This document shows positions 1 to 11,400 of a DNA stretch of 64,000 bases, one piece after another. The translations under genes were made by a program, and so were the position numbers. Below the pieces are notes generated by a model. It saw only the letters and a list, made by a program, of their open reading frames with translations, did not search any database and was not told the origin of the DNA. The stretch lies in contig NC_057801.1 of NCBI RefSeq assembly GCF_018294505.1, positions 200,946,538 through 201,010,537 of the forward strand, read 5' to 3'. The first letter of the stretch is position 1, and every line of letters begins with the position of its first letter. This DNA is from Triticum aestivum (Eukaryota > Streptophyta > Magnoliopsida > Poales > Poaceae).

Positions 1-731
1 GATGAGGTCCAACAAGAGCTCACAGATGCTATAAAAAAGTGTGAGACTTTGGAGCACAAGTCGTCAGATCAAGCATCCGAACTTGTTGCGGCGCTCCAAA
101 GTGCGAAGGAGGCCCGAGTTGAAGCCCAAGGTGCCTGTCAGGAGATCCGCGAAGCCAAGAAGATCGCGGCTGGTAAGACTTTTAACATGCAGAGCAAATA
201 CGTAAGGAGGAATTATAAATTTCTGACACGCATTTGGAGTTATCCAGGAGCGTTTGTGGATCTGCCCCGAAGTGTTGTAGATGTTGCGGAGTTCTTGTGA
301 GCCGAAGAGGGGGGTCAACAGAGAAACTGTTCTAGTCGCAATACCTTGAGCCAGAGCAGCCCTTGCCCCTCAACGATCAGCTGAAACAGCTGATAGAGCT
401 ACATAGGATGGCCGAACTGGAGATGAAGGATGTCATAGTCCATCTTTGGCTAGCCGAACCCATACCTAGTAGCTACTTTGGGCTTGTGAAGCGGCTGGTC
501 GATGCCTACCCACGGTTAGATGCTATAAAGTGGTCGGTCTGCATCGAAGGTGCCCGGATGGCCTTCTCCCGTGTCAAGGTACTGTGGGCGAAGATGAACG
601 ACACCAGTCTTGCAACCGAGGGACCGCCTACAAGCAAGGAGCATCGTACGCGGGAGAAGTATTTCAAGGACGTCCTTGAAGGATCTCGCATTATAGAGGG
701 CCTGTGTTCGAAGTATGTCATGTTTGAATGA
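1..731 (+). pseudogene. E1 antisense gene, last exon (broken)
   Basis: This is the 3' part of the second gene of the E1 family, convergent with E1 gag. The frame is open from base 1 to a stop at 298-300 and then shifts. A second open piece (about 363-731) carries the C-terminal domain and ends at the same place as E3 exon 5. Matching landmarks are KKIAAGK, the LTRI segment, DQLKQL.ELH, YFGLV.RLVDA and CIEGAR. The first third is a heptad-like, Lys/Glu/Ala-rich coiled coil. The function is unknown. The upstream exons lie left of the window. It is a decayed copy because of the stop plus frameshift between about 298 and 363. Confidence 0.8.
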
Positions 732-2009
732 ATGTATTTGTGATGCCCGAACATTGTAATGAAAACCAATCGTTTGTATAGTTTTAGTCTTGTTTCCTGT
801 AAAATTATTTATCCTCCGTTGCGACCATTTATGAAAACTGAGAGTTGGCCAGTCGTTGGCTTCAGCGCCTCACGTAGATACTAGGGGGATGTTCGGAACA
901 GCACGAAAGCACACTTAACCCAATGACTTGGTCCTTGAAGGAAGTTCTAGTGCGGCAAACCAGGCAATCAAACCATACAGGTTTATCACTCTCACTTAGC
1001 CATAGGAGTTTGACAATAAAATTGTAGGCGCAGCCCCTGGTATTGTTCGGCTATCCGAACTTGGGTGTTGTAGATACTTGGCCAGGTAGAAAATTGGCCC
1101 TTCATGTTACACGGAAAGAATCGCAAGGGATTTGTACTGAGTCACCGAATAGCTGACCAGCTCTCGCCGCATCATGACAGTCAGTTTTCGGCTTTCTCTA
1201 CTGAGGTATTATCCGGCCAACCAGAAATACAATCGCAGTAGTTCTCCCTTTACTTCCTTAGCCGAACGATCGGAACATAAGGTAGTAACCACAGGAGCCG
1301 GGCAACCCAACTATTGACCCAAGACACGATTCAGAGCTGATGCATATAATGCTAGATTCAGGACGCTGAATTGCACTTGTGAAAGTGTTCGGACTTGTGG
1401 TAATTTTAACAAATGTACGCGGTTGAATAGAACCCCTGGCAATTTAGGTCAAGCCAAGGTGTACATGATAATCATAAGAAAAAATACTGAATAGGGAATA
1501 ATCTAATACCACGTAATTTGGGTGAAAAAAAACTGTTTCCATTAAAGTCTGATTTATACGTCGAAATGTATTTGTACAAATAATGTTATAAGCATCGAGG
1601 CTATTTCACATGCCAAGCCTAGGGAAAAGTTGTGTACAGGTATTTAATGACAAGGGGGGAGGTGATCTTGAAGGATCCTTTAAGTACTCCACCATACATC
1701 TGTGCTGCTTTTCGCCTTGGTGTGCGATCCTTTGGAGGATTAATGGATAAGTTTTCATAGGAGCCGGGAAGAGGGACCCCTAGACACCATAAAAGGCGTG
1801 ATGTGGGTTGTAAAGAACCTGAAAAGAAAAAATCAAGTTTAAAGGAGATAGATGGGGGTCCAGGTATGGTTGAGCCATATTTGTGGACTTTATCCTTGAT
1901 ATACCTCTGTCACCGCCCATGGTCTTTTGAGTGCATAATTATGAGCACGTGGTACATATGCCGCTGTTTGGATGGGGCGCAGACAGAGGCCGGATTGCTA
2001 ATCGAGCTC
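732..2009. other. E1 spacer between the two convergent genes
   Basis: This roughly 1.3 kb stretch separates the 3' ends of the E1 antisense gene and gag-protease. It matches the reverse complement of the equivalent E3 spacer in patches, for example near 850-900 and 1260-1330. No credible gene was found in it; an open frame at 1803-2195 is treated as chance. It must hold two opposed transcription ends, but I could not point to a specific polyadenylation signal. Confidence 0.6.
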
Positions 2010-2840
2010 CTAATGAGCTGGACTATCATTCTGTGGGGTAGGTCGGACTCGTTTGAAAGAGTCCGGTGGCTTGACTACCGATGTGGAGCTCGGATTGATA
2101 AGACCGATCTGTACTTCCGCTGCAAGGGTCACAGTGTGTTCCTTAGTGCGGAGGGAGCGATCCATGTTTCCGTGGACTGTTATGACACCGCGTAGTCCTG
2201 GCATTTTGAGTTTTAGATAAGCATAATGCGGCACCACGTTGAAGCAGGTGAACATAGTTCGTCTGAGCAGTGCGTGATAGCCACTGCGGAAAGGGACGAT
2301 GTCGAAGATCAAGTCTTCGCTTCAGAAGTTGTCCGGCAAACCGAATACGACCTCCAATGTGATTGAGCCCGTGCAGCGGGCCTCCACACCATGTATTACT
2401 CCTTTAAAGGTAGTTTTGGTGGTTTTGATTCTTGATGAGTCAATACCCATTATCCGGACTGTGTCCTGACAGAGCAGATTAAGACGGCTCCCGCCATCCA
2501 TGAGGATTCTAGTAAGGTGGAATCCGTCGATAATTGGGTCGAGGACCAATGCGGCTGAATCTCCCTGACAGATACTGGTCGGATGGTCCCTGCGATCAAA
2601 GGTGATTGGGCATGCCAACCATGGGTTGAATTTTGGAGTGACTGGCTCTATCGCATAGATGTCCCTTAACGCGCGCTTGTGCTCCCATTTGGGGATGTGA
2701 GTAGCGTATATCATGTTCACCATCTTGACTTCGGGGGGAAGTTTCTTCTATCCCCCTGTGTTCGGTGGGCGAGGCTCTTCATCGTCATCCTCACTGGGCG
2801 ACCCTTTCCCCGTGTGCTCGGTGCTTAAGTTGTCATGTTG
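2010..2840 (-). pseudogene. E1 gag-protease, C-terminal part (protease)
   Basis: This is the C-terminal end of the E1 gag-protease frame. It carries the retropepsin-like motif LMDGGS with R in place of the usual second S (LMDGGSRLNLL). It also contains the flanking blocks VNMIYATHIPK, CPITFDRRDHPTSI, FDIVPFRSGYHALL and AYLKLKMPG, which are also in E3. There is a frameshift near 2312-2322. The final stop (2010-2012) falls where the E3 frame stops, so no RT follows. On the right it runs into the Sabrina-like fragment; alignment fades between about 2835 and 2850. About 0.5 kb of gag between this piece and the one at 5182 is missing. Confidence 0.8.
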
Positions 2841-5181
2841 CGTGCAATAAAAATTGCTCTCTAAATATGTACGATTTATTAGTGTGGAGAAAATAAACTT
2901 TATACGATCTTGTGATGTGGAAGCAATAAAAGCGACGGACTGCATAATAAAGGTCCATATCACAAGTGGCAATATAAAGTGACGTTCTTTTGCATTAAGA
3001 TTTCGTGCATCCAACCATAAAAGCACATGACAACCTCTGCTTCCCTCTGCGAAGGGCCTACCTTTTACTTTTGTCTTATACCTTTTACTAGAGTCATGGT
3101 GATCTTCACCTTTCCTTTTTACATTTTATCCTTTGGCAAGCACCTTGTGTTGGAAAGATCCTGATATATATATATATCCAATTGGATGTAAGTTAGCATG
3201 AACTATTATTGTTGACATTACCCTTGAGGTAAAAGGTTGGGAGGCAACATTATAAGCCCCTATCTTTCTCTGTGTCCGATTAAAACTCCATACCCATAAG
3301 TATTGCGTGAGTGTTAGCAATTGTGAAAGACTAAATGATAGTTGAGTATGTGGACTTGCTGAAAAGCTCTTATATTGACTCTTTCCGATGTTATGATAAA
3401 CTACAATTACTTCAGTGACCGAGATTATAGTTTGTTAGTTTTCAATGAAGTTTCTGATTCATACTTGACATTGTGAATAGATTGTTACTTTAGTATAAGA
3501 AATCATATGACAATATTTATATATGTTGTTGTTATAAGAATGATCATGATGCCCTCATGTCCGTATTTTATTTTATCTACACCTCTATCTCTAAACATGT
3601 GGACATATTTTTTGATTTCGGCTTCCGCTTGAGGACAAGCAAGGTCTTAGCTTGGGGGAGTTGATACGTCCATTTTGCATCATGCTTTGATATTGATATT
3701 TATTGCATTATGGGTTGTTATTACTCATTATGTCACAATACTTATGCCTTTTCTCTCTTATTTTACAAGGTTTACACGAAGAGGGAGAATGCCGGCAGCT
3801 GGAATTCTTGGCTGGAAAAGGAGCAAATATTAGAGACATATTCTGCACAACTCCAAAAGTCCTGAAAATCTATGGAAGTTATTTTTGGAATTAATAAAAA
3901 ATACTGAGCGAAGAAAATACCAGAGGGGGGCCACCCACCATCCACGAGGGTGGGGGCGCGCCCTACCCCCTGGGCGCCCCGCTGCCTCATGGGCCCCCTA
4001 GCAGGCCTCCGATGCCCATCTTCTGCTATATGAAGTCTTTTACCCTGGAAAAAATCATAAGCAAACTTTCGGGACGAAACACCGCCGCCACGAGGCAGAA
4101 CCTTGGCGGAACCAATCTAGGGCTCCAGCGGAGCTGTTCTGCCGGGGAAACATCCCTCCAAGAGGGGGAAATCATCACCATCGTCATCACCATCGATCCT
4201 CTCATCGGGAGGGGGTCAATCTCCATCGACATCTTCACTAGCACCATCTCCTCTCAAACCCTAGTTCATTTCTTGTATCCAATCTTTGTCCCAAAACCTC
4301 AAATTGGTACCTATGGGTTGCTAGTAGTGTTGATTACTCCTTGTAGTTGATGCTAGTTGGTTTATTTGGTGGAAGAACATATGTTCAGATCCTTTGTGCA
4401 TATTAATACCCCTCTAATTATGAACATGAATATAGTTTGTGAGTAGTTACTTTTGTTCCTGAGGACATGGGAGAAGTCTTGCTATAAGTAGTCATGTGAA
4501 TTTGGTATTCGTTCGATATTTTGATGAGATGTATGTTGTTTCTCCACTAGTGGTGTTATGTGAACGTCGACTACATGACACTTCACCATTGTTTGGGCCT
4601 AGAGGAAGGCATTGGGAAGTAATAAGTAGATGATGGGTTGCTAGAGTGGCAGAAGCTTAAACCCTAGTTTATGCGTTGCTTCGTAAGGGGCTGATTTGGA
4701 TCCATATGTTTCATGCTATGGGTACGTTTACCTTAATACTTCTTTTGTAGTTGCGGATGCTTGCAATAGGGGTTAATCATAAGTGGGATGCTTGTCCAAG
4801 AAAGGGCAGTACCCAAGCACCGGTCCACCCACATACCAAATTATCAAAGTAACAAACGCGAATCATATGAGCGTGATGAAAACTAGCTTGACGATAATTC
4901 CCATGTGTCCTTGGGAGCGCTTTTCTCTATATAAGAGTTTTTCCAGGCTTGTCCTTTGCTACAAAAAGGATTGGGCCACCTTGCTGCACCTTATTTACTT
5001 TTGTTACTTGTTACCCGTTACGAATTACCTTATCACAAAACTATCTGTTACCGATAATTTCAGTGCTTGCAGAGAATACCTTACTGAAAAATGCTTGTCA
5101 TTTCCTTTTGCTCCTCATTGGGTTCGACACTCTTACTTATCGAAAGGACTATGATAGATCCCCTACACTTGTGGGTCATCA
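2840..5181 (+). mobile_element. S: 5'-truncated Sabrina-like Ty3 element
   Basis: It consists of about 0.8 kb of 3' internal sequence (to 3661), a purine-rich tract before the LTR (AGCTTGGGGGAGT), and one complete LTR. The 5' LTR and all coding sequence are gone. The left junction is not exact. The right junction is sharp: the next bases (ACTAG...) continue E1 gag. Because flanking E1 gag sequence is missing only on the left, one deletion probably removed the 5' part of S together with about 0.5 kb of host gag. The Sabrina name is from memory of the LTR start TGATACGTCCATTTTGCATC and should be checked in a TE database. Confidence 0.75.
3662..5181 (+). repeat. LTR of the Sabrina-like element S
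   Basis: This 1520-bp LTR starts TGATACGTCC and ends GGGTCATCA. It is preceded by the purine tract at 3647-3661. A GC-rich block at 3925-4010 and a CTATAT box near 4026 may mark its promoter region. Open frames inside it (for example 4012-4350 and 4783-5154) show no recognisable protein. Confidence 0.85.
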
Positions 5182-5957
5182 ACTAGGAACCAGGTCTCAA
5201 ATTTACTGGCTGACTCTCCGGGCTGCTAGACTATGTGACTAAGGTCATCGGCGTCCGAATGCCGGATATAGGTGCCCTGGAAGTTGTCTCTAAAGGCATC
5301 CTCCCAGTCATCCCAACTCCCAATAGAGTTATCTGGGAGGCTATTTAACTAGTGCCGAGCTGGTCCCTTAAGATTGAGAGGGAGGTATTTGATGGCATGT
5401 AGATCATCACTGCGAGCCATGTGAATGTGGAGAAGGAAATCTTCGATCCACACTGCGGGATCCGTCGTGCCATCGTATGATTTGATGTTCACGGGTTTAA
5501 ACGCTTCTGGGAACTGGTGTTCCATCACCTCATTGGTGAAGCATGGGGGGTACACGGCGCCTCTATATCAGGCCACGTCATGGCGCAGTTCAAATGGAGT
5601 CCGTATGCGGTTTTCAGCCCGGATGAAGTTATGCTTGTCGCGCCAAGCTTGATGGCCATCTTCTCATGCTGGGGATTGGCCTCTTGATCCGTATATTGAT
5701 CTGGTCTGACCAGCTCTATTATCCAGGTCCTGTCATAGGTCGTAAGTGTATCCTGCAACTACTGTCTCTTTACCTTCACTGTGGGGTGGTGCAGGCGGGT
5801 GTTCAGCTTGAGTTACCACTCTATCTTGGCCACGTGGAGGTCGGTCAGGTCCGTCAGTAGCATTACGCTTGGGCGGTATAGGCTCTGTGGCCTCATCATC
5901 GAATTGGGGTAGCAGCTTGCGCTTCAGGTAACTCTTGGTTGGGCGTCCCGAGGCCTA
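5182..5957 (-). pseudogene. E1 gag, central part
   Basis: This is the central gag segment of E1 on the minus strand, between S and E2. The best-preserved stretch (5349-5555) has FKPVNIKSYDGTTDPAVWI, HIHMARSDDLHAIKYLPL and LKGPAR, the core of a plant Retrotrans_gag domain. Frameshifts break the rest. The left end meets the S LTR exactly. The right end is the E2 insertion site: bases 5953-5957 are GCCTA, facing GCCGT at 42517-42521. Confidence 0.8.
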
Positions 5958-6434
5958 TGAGGGAGTCCTGGATTAGGGAGTATCTGGACTGTCGGACTAT
6001 ATACTTTGTCCGGACTATTGAAGCGTGAAGATACAAGACTCAAGACTCTGTCCCGTGTTCGGATGGGACTCTCCTTTGCGTGGAAGACAAGCTCTGCGAT
6101 CCGGATATTATATTTCCTTCTTTTTAACCGACTCCATGTAAACCCTAGCCCTCTCCGGTGTCTATATAAACCGGAGAGTTTGGTCCTTAGAGGGACAATC
6201 ACAATCATAATCAGCATAGGCTAGCTTCTAGGGTTTAGCCTCTACGATCTTGTGGTAGATCAACTCTTGTACTACTCATATCATCAATATCAATCAAGCA
6301 GGAAGTAGGGTTTTACCTCCATCGAGAGGTCCTGAACCTGGGTAAACATTGTGTCCCTTGCCTCCTGTTACCATTAGCCTAAGACGCACAGATCGGGACC
6401 CCCTACCCGAGATCCGCCGGTTTTGACACTGACA
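5958..6434 (+). repeat. E2 5' LTR
   Basis: This 477-bp LTR starts TGAGGGAGTC and ends GACACTGACA. TATATAAA at 6163-6170 is enclosed by a perfect 9-bp inverted repeat (CTCTCCGGT 6151-6159, ACCGGAGAG 6170-6178). Directly downstream is the shared primer-binding candidate TTGGTGCTTTCATTGAGAG. Confidence 0.93.
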
Positions 6435-6481
6435 TTGGTGCTTTCATTGAGAGTTCCTCTGTGTCGTCGCTGCAAGGCTTG

Positions 6482-7940
6482 ATGGCTCCTTTAATCATCA
6501 ACAATGCGGTCCAGGGTGAGGCTTTTCTCCCCGGACCAATCTTTGTGTTCGGCGGCTTCGCACTGCGGGCCAATTCGCTTGGCCAACTGGAGCAGATCGA
6601 CAGCTACGCCCCTGGCCACCAGGTCAGGTTCGGAAACTGAACTACACGGCCGGTATCCGTGGAGACTTGATCTTCAACGGGTTCGGGCCTGCGCCAGGAG
6701 CGCCGGACAATCACGATGAGCACGGCTTAGACCTGCTGTCAGACAACGCTTGGGATATCACCCCTGCAATAGCCCCGGACCTAAATCCGGAGCAGATTGC
6801 GTTGCCCAAGGACGAGTGGATGGACCCCGTCCCGTAGGCCGCACACTCATCGGAGGTAGAGCCGAACATAGGCCTCACCTCCAAAGAAGCCTGTGATGCT
6901 GGACCCCCGGACTCGTATCCGGCTGTAGGTTCCAGTCCGCGTGCTCCCGAGCCCGCCGAGCCTGGTTGGGCTCCGGTAATGGAGTTCACCGCTGCGGATA
7001 TCTTGCACCACTCGCCCCTTGGCGACGTGCTGAACTCGTTAAAGTCTCTCTCTTTGTCAGGAGACTCATGGCCGAACTATGTCCAACTCGAGTGGGAAGC
7101 AGGCGACGAAGGAATTCGTTGCCCACCCACCACCCACTTCATTGCCACGGTCAATGATTTAACCGACGTGCTTGACTTCGACTCTGAAGACATCGACGGT
7201 ATGGACGATGATGTAGGAGAAGAACAGGAACCACCACTCACGGGGCGGTGGACAGCCACCTCCTCATATGATATATATATATGGTGGACACTCCGAAGGA
7301 AACCAATGGCGATGAGGCAACGGAGGATAACCCCTCAGGGAAGAAAGCAAAGCATGGGCGTCGCCGGCGCCGCTCCAAGCCCCGCCATAGCAATACCGGC
7401 ACAGGAAATGAAAACAATCCAGATGGTGCCGAAGAGGAATACAACCCTGATCAGCCTGCCTTCGAGCAGGCCGAGTAGGAAGACGGGCAGGTCAGCCCAG
7501 ACGAACAGGTGACGGACGGATATCCGGAGGAGGAAAATTACATGCCCCCCTCTGAACACGAGGTTAGCCTCGGCAACGAAGAGTTCGGCGTGCCTGAGGA
7601 CCCCGTGCAGCAGGAGCGCTTTAAGCACCGGCTCATGGCCACTGCGAGGAGCCTGAAAAGGAAGCAGCAGCAGCTCCAAGCTGATCAAGACCTTCTCACA
7701 GACAGATGGACTGAAGTCCTGGTAGCCGAGGAATATGGACTCGAGCGCCACACAGCTGACCGGCCACCTCGTGGCCGAGATAAAATGGCATATCAGCCCG
7801 AATACCAGCCTGCACCCCCACGCCAATACACTATGGCCCGGGGCAATAGGCAAGACCTGCAAGATATACTGGAAAACAAAGCAGGACAGCCAAGATCGAT
7901 CTACGGATCATGGGGGCGCGCCCCAACACGCGACGATGAC
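6482..7940 (+). pseudogene. E2 gag, N-terminal half
   Basis: This copy of the family gag begins at ATG 6482, right after the LTR, as in E3. Shared blocks include INNAVQGEAFLPG, VFGGFALRANSLG, MEFTAADILHHSPLGD and HRLMATARSLKRKQQQLQ. It is broken by a frameshift near 6638, a stop near 6838, and a 2-bp expansion of a TA run at 7269-7282 that shifts the frame relative to E3. The segment ends at the E3 insertion; the last five bases (ATGAC) are the target duplication. Gag resumes at 17020. Confidence 0.82.
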
Positions 7941-8422
7941 TGAGGGAATGCTGGACTAGGGGGTGTCCGGACAGCCGGACTATCATCGTCCGCCGGACTC
8001 CAAGACTACGAAGATACAAGATTGAAGACTCCGTCCCGTGTCCGGATGGGACTTTCCTTGGCGTGGAAGGCAAGCTTGGCAATACGGATATGTAGATCTC
8101 CTACCATTGTAACCAACTCTGTGTAACCCTAGCCTCCTCCGGTGTCTATATAAACCGGAGGGCTTTAGTCCGTAGGACACAACATACATCACAACAATCA
8201 TACCATAGGCTAGCTTTAGGGTTTAGCCTCCTTGATCTCGTGGTAGATCCACTCTTGTACTACCCATATCATCAATATTAATCAAGCAGGACGTAGGGTT
8301 TTACCTCCATCAAGAGGGCCCGAACCTGGGTAAAACATCGTGTCCCTTGTCTCCTGTTACCATCCGCCTAGACGCACAGTTTGGGACCCCCTACCCGAGA
8401 TCCGCCGGTTTTGACACCGACA
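7941..8422 (+). repeat. E3 5' LTR
   Basis: This 482-bp LTR runs from TGAGGGAATGCTGGAC to TTTTGACACCGACA. Its 5' end is packed with CCGGA motifs (CCGGACAGCCGGAC and CCGCCGGACTCC). The primer-binding candidate TTGGTGCTTTCATTGAGAG starts at 8423. Confidence 0.95.
8136..8161 (+). promoter_or_regulatory. E3 LTR core promoter: TATA box inside an inverted repeat
   Basis: TATATAAA at 8147-8154 is enclosed by arms CCTCCGGT (8136-8143) and ACCGGAGG (8154-8161), a perfect 8-bp inverted repeat. The 3' LTR carries the same arrangement around TATATAAA 16745-16752. Transcription of gag would begin about 30 bp downstream. Confidence 0.7.
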
Positions 8423-8469
8423 TTGGTGCTTTCATTGAGAGTTCCTCTGTGTCGTCACCGATAGGCTCG

Positions 8470-11400
8470 ATGGCATCTTCAATCAACAACGCTGTCCAGG
8501 GTGAGACTTTTCTCCCCGGACAGATCTTCGTATTCGGCGGCTTCGCACTGCGGGCTAATTCACTTGGCCATCTGGAGCAGATCGAAAGCTACGCCCCTGG
8601 CCATCAGGTCAGATTCGGAAGCCTAAACTTCACAGCCGACATCCGCGGGGACTTGATCTTCGACGGGCTCGAGCCAAAGCCAAGCGCGCCGCACTGTTGC
8701 GATGGGCATGATCTAGCTCTGCCGCCGAACAGTGCCTTGGTGGCCGCACACGAATCCGCTTCGGCCCTTAGTCCGGAGCCGATCGCCCAGATCGAGGACC
8801 GGTGGATGGACACCACCTCGGGGGCTTCAACTTCCACGGCGATGGAGCCGAACACTAACCTTGTCCCTCACGAAACTCATGATTCCGAGGTGCCGGACTC
8901 CTTGCCGGACTCCGGACCTCCCGCGCCCCTGCCAATCGAATCGGATTGGGCGCCGGTTATGGAATTCACCGCCGCGGACATCTTCCAATACTCGCCCTTT
9001 GGCGACATCCTAAATTCGCTAAAGCATCTCTCGCTATCGGGAGAGTCCTGGCCGGACTATGGCCAGGATGGTTGGGATACGGACGACGAAGAAATTCAGA
9101 GCCCACCCACCACCCACTTTGTAGCCACTGTCGACGATCTTACCGACATGCTAGACTACGACTCCGAAGACATCGACGCTATGGACGACGATGCCGGAGA
9201 CGAACAGGAACCAGCGCCTACAGGGCACTGGAAGACCACCTCGTCATACGACATATACATGGTGGACACCCCAAAGGACGGGGACGGCGAAGAAGTAGCG
9301 GAGGCAGATTCCTTAAAGAAACAGCCCAAGCGCCGGCGTCAGCGGCGCCGCTCTAAATCCCGCCACAGCAAGAATGGAGATTCCGGCACAGGAGATAATA
9401 ATACCCCAGAGAGTGCCGAAGATAATCCCCTCCAGCAAGACTCAGCGCAGGAGGACGCAGAAGCAAGCCCCCACGAGAGGGCGGCAGACGAAGAGGTCGA
9501 GGATTATAACTATATACCTCCCTCCGAAGACGAGGCAAGCCTCAACGACGACGAATTCGTCGTGCCCGAGGATCCCGTCGAACAAGAGCGTTTTAAACGC
9601 AGGCTTATCGCCACGGCAAATAGCCTAAAGAAAAAGCAGCAGCAGCTTCAAGCTGATCAGGACCTGCTGGCCGATCGATGGACCGAGGTCCTCGCGGCCG
9701 AAGAGTTTAAACTCGAACGCCCCTCCAAAAGCTACCCCAGACGCAAGTTGCTCCCCCGATTAGAGGAGGAAGCATACATACCTTCATCACCAGCGCACGA
9801 TACGGCCGACCGACCACCCCGTGGTCGCGACAGAGAGGCATCCAGACCCTCCACAAAGACCGTACCCCGGCATCGCTCCAAAAGTACGAAGCCAAGAGGG
9901 AACGCGCCGGACTTGCGAGACGTATTGGAGGACAAAGCAAGGCAATCCAGATCCATCTACGGATCACGAGGGCGCCCCACGACCCGCGACGAATACCGTC
10001 GCGCCGGATACAATAACCCCGGCCGGGCCGAACACAGCAGACAACGCTCTCTCGAGCTGCGTCGTGATATTGCTCAATATAGAGGCGCCGCACACCCGCT
10101 ATGCTTCACTGACGAAGTAATGGATCATCAAATCCCTGAAGGGTTTAAACCCGTAAACATCGAATCCTACGACGGCACAACAGACCCCGCGGTTTGGATT
10201 GAAGATTATCTCCTTCACATCCATATGGCCCGCGGCGACGATCTCCATGCCATCAAGTACCTCCCACTCAAGCTTAAAGGACCAGCTCGGCATTGGCTTA
10301 ACAGCTTGCCCGCAGAGTCAATTGGGTGTTGGGAAGACCTGGAAGCCGCATTCCTCGACAATTTCCAGGGCACGTATGTGCGGCCACCAGACGCCGATGA
10401 CCTAAGCCACATAATTCAGCAGCCAGAGGAATCGGCCAGACAATTCTGGACACGGTTCTTGACAAAGAAAAACCAAATCGTCGACTGTCCGGATGCAGAG
10501 GCCCTCGCAGCCTTCAAACATAACATCCGCGACGAGTGGCTAGCCCGGCACCTGGGACAGGAAAAGCCGAAATCCATGGCAGCACTCACATCATTAATGA
10601 CCCGCTTTTGCGCGGGAGAGGATAGCTGGCTAGCTCGCAGCAACAACCTCAATAAAAATTCTGGCAGTCCGGATACTAAGGACCACAACGGCAGGTCACG
10701 TCGAAACAAAAACAAACGCCGCATTAACGGCGACGATAAGGAGGATACGGCAGTCAACGCCGGATTCCGAGGCTCTAAACCCGGTCAGCGGAAGAAGCCA
10801 TTCAAAAGAACCACTCCGGGTCCGTCCAACTTGGACCGAATACTCGACCGCTTATGCCAGATACATGGCACCCCCGAAAAGCCAGCCAATCACACCAACA
10901 GAGATTGCTGGGTGTTCAAGCAGGCAGGCAAGTTAATTGCCGAAAACAATGACAAGGGGCTAAACAGCGACGACGAGGAGGAGACCCGACCGCCGAACAA
11001 TAGAGGACAGAAGGGTTTCCCCCCACAAGTGCGGACGGTGAACATGATTTACGCAACCCATATACCCAAGAGGGAGAGGAAGCGCGCACTAAGGGACGTC
11101 TATGCGATGGAGCCAGTCGCCCCGAAGTTCAATCCATGGTCCTCTTGTCCGATCACTTTCGATCGAAGAGACCATCCGACCAGCATACGCCATGGCGGAT
11201 TCGCCGCATTGGTTTTAGACCCAATCGTCGATGGATTTCACCTCACGAGAGTCCTGATGGACGGCGGTAGTAGCCTGAACCTGCTTTATCAGGATACAGT
11301 GCGCAAGATGGGCATAGACCCCTCAAGGATTAAACCTACAAAGACAACCTTTAAAGGTGTCATACCAGGTGTGGAAGCCAATTGTACGGGCTCAGTCACA

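Noticed and set aside
1803..2195. 130-residue open frame on the plus strand
   Set aside because: It lies in the E1 spacer and overlaps the E1 gag-protease end on the other strand; no recognisable protein blocks and no match in E2 or E3.
8347..8469. Extension of the E3 gag frame upstream into the LTR
   Set aside because: The frame is open but has no ATG before 8470; it runs across the LTR end and primer-binding segment, so translation is not expected.
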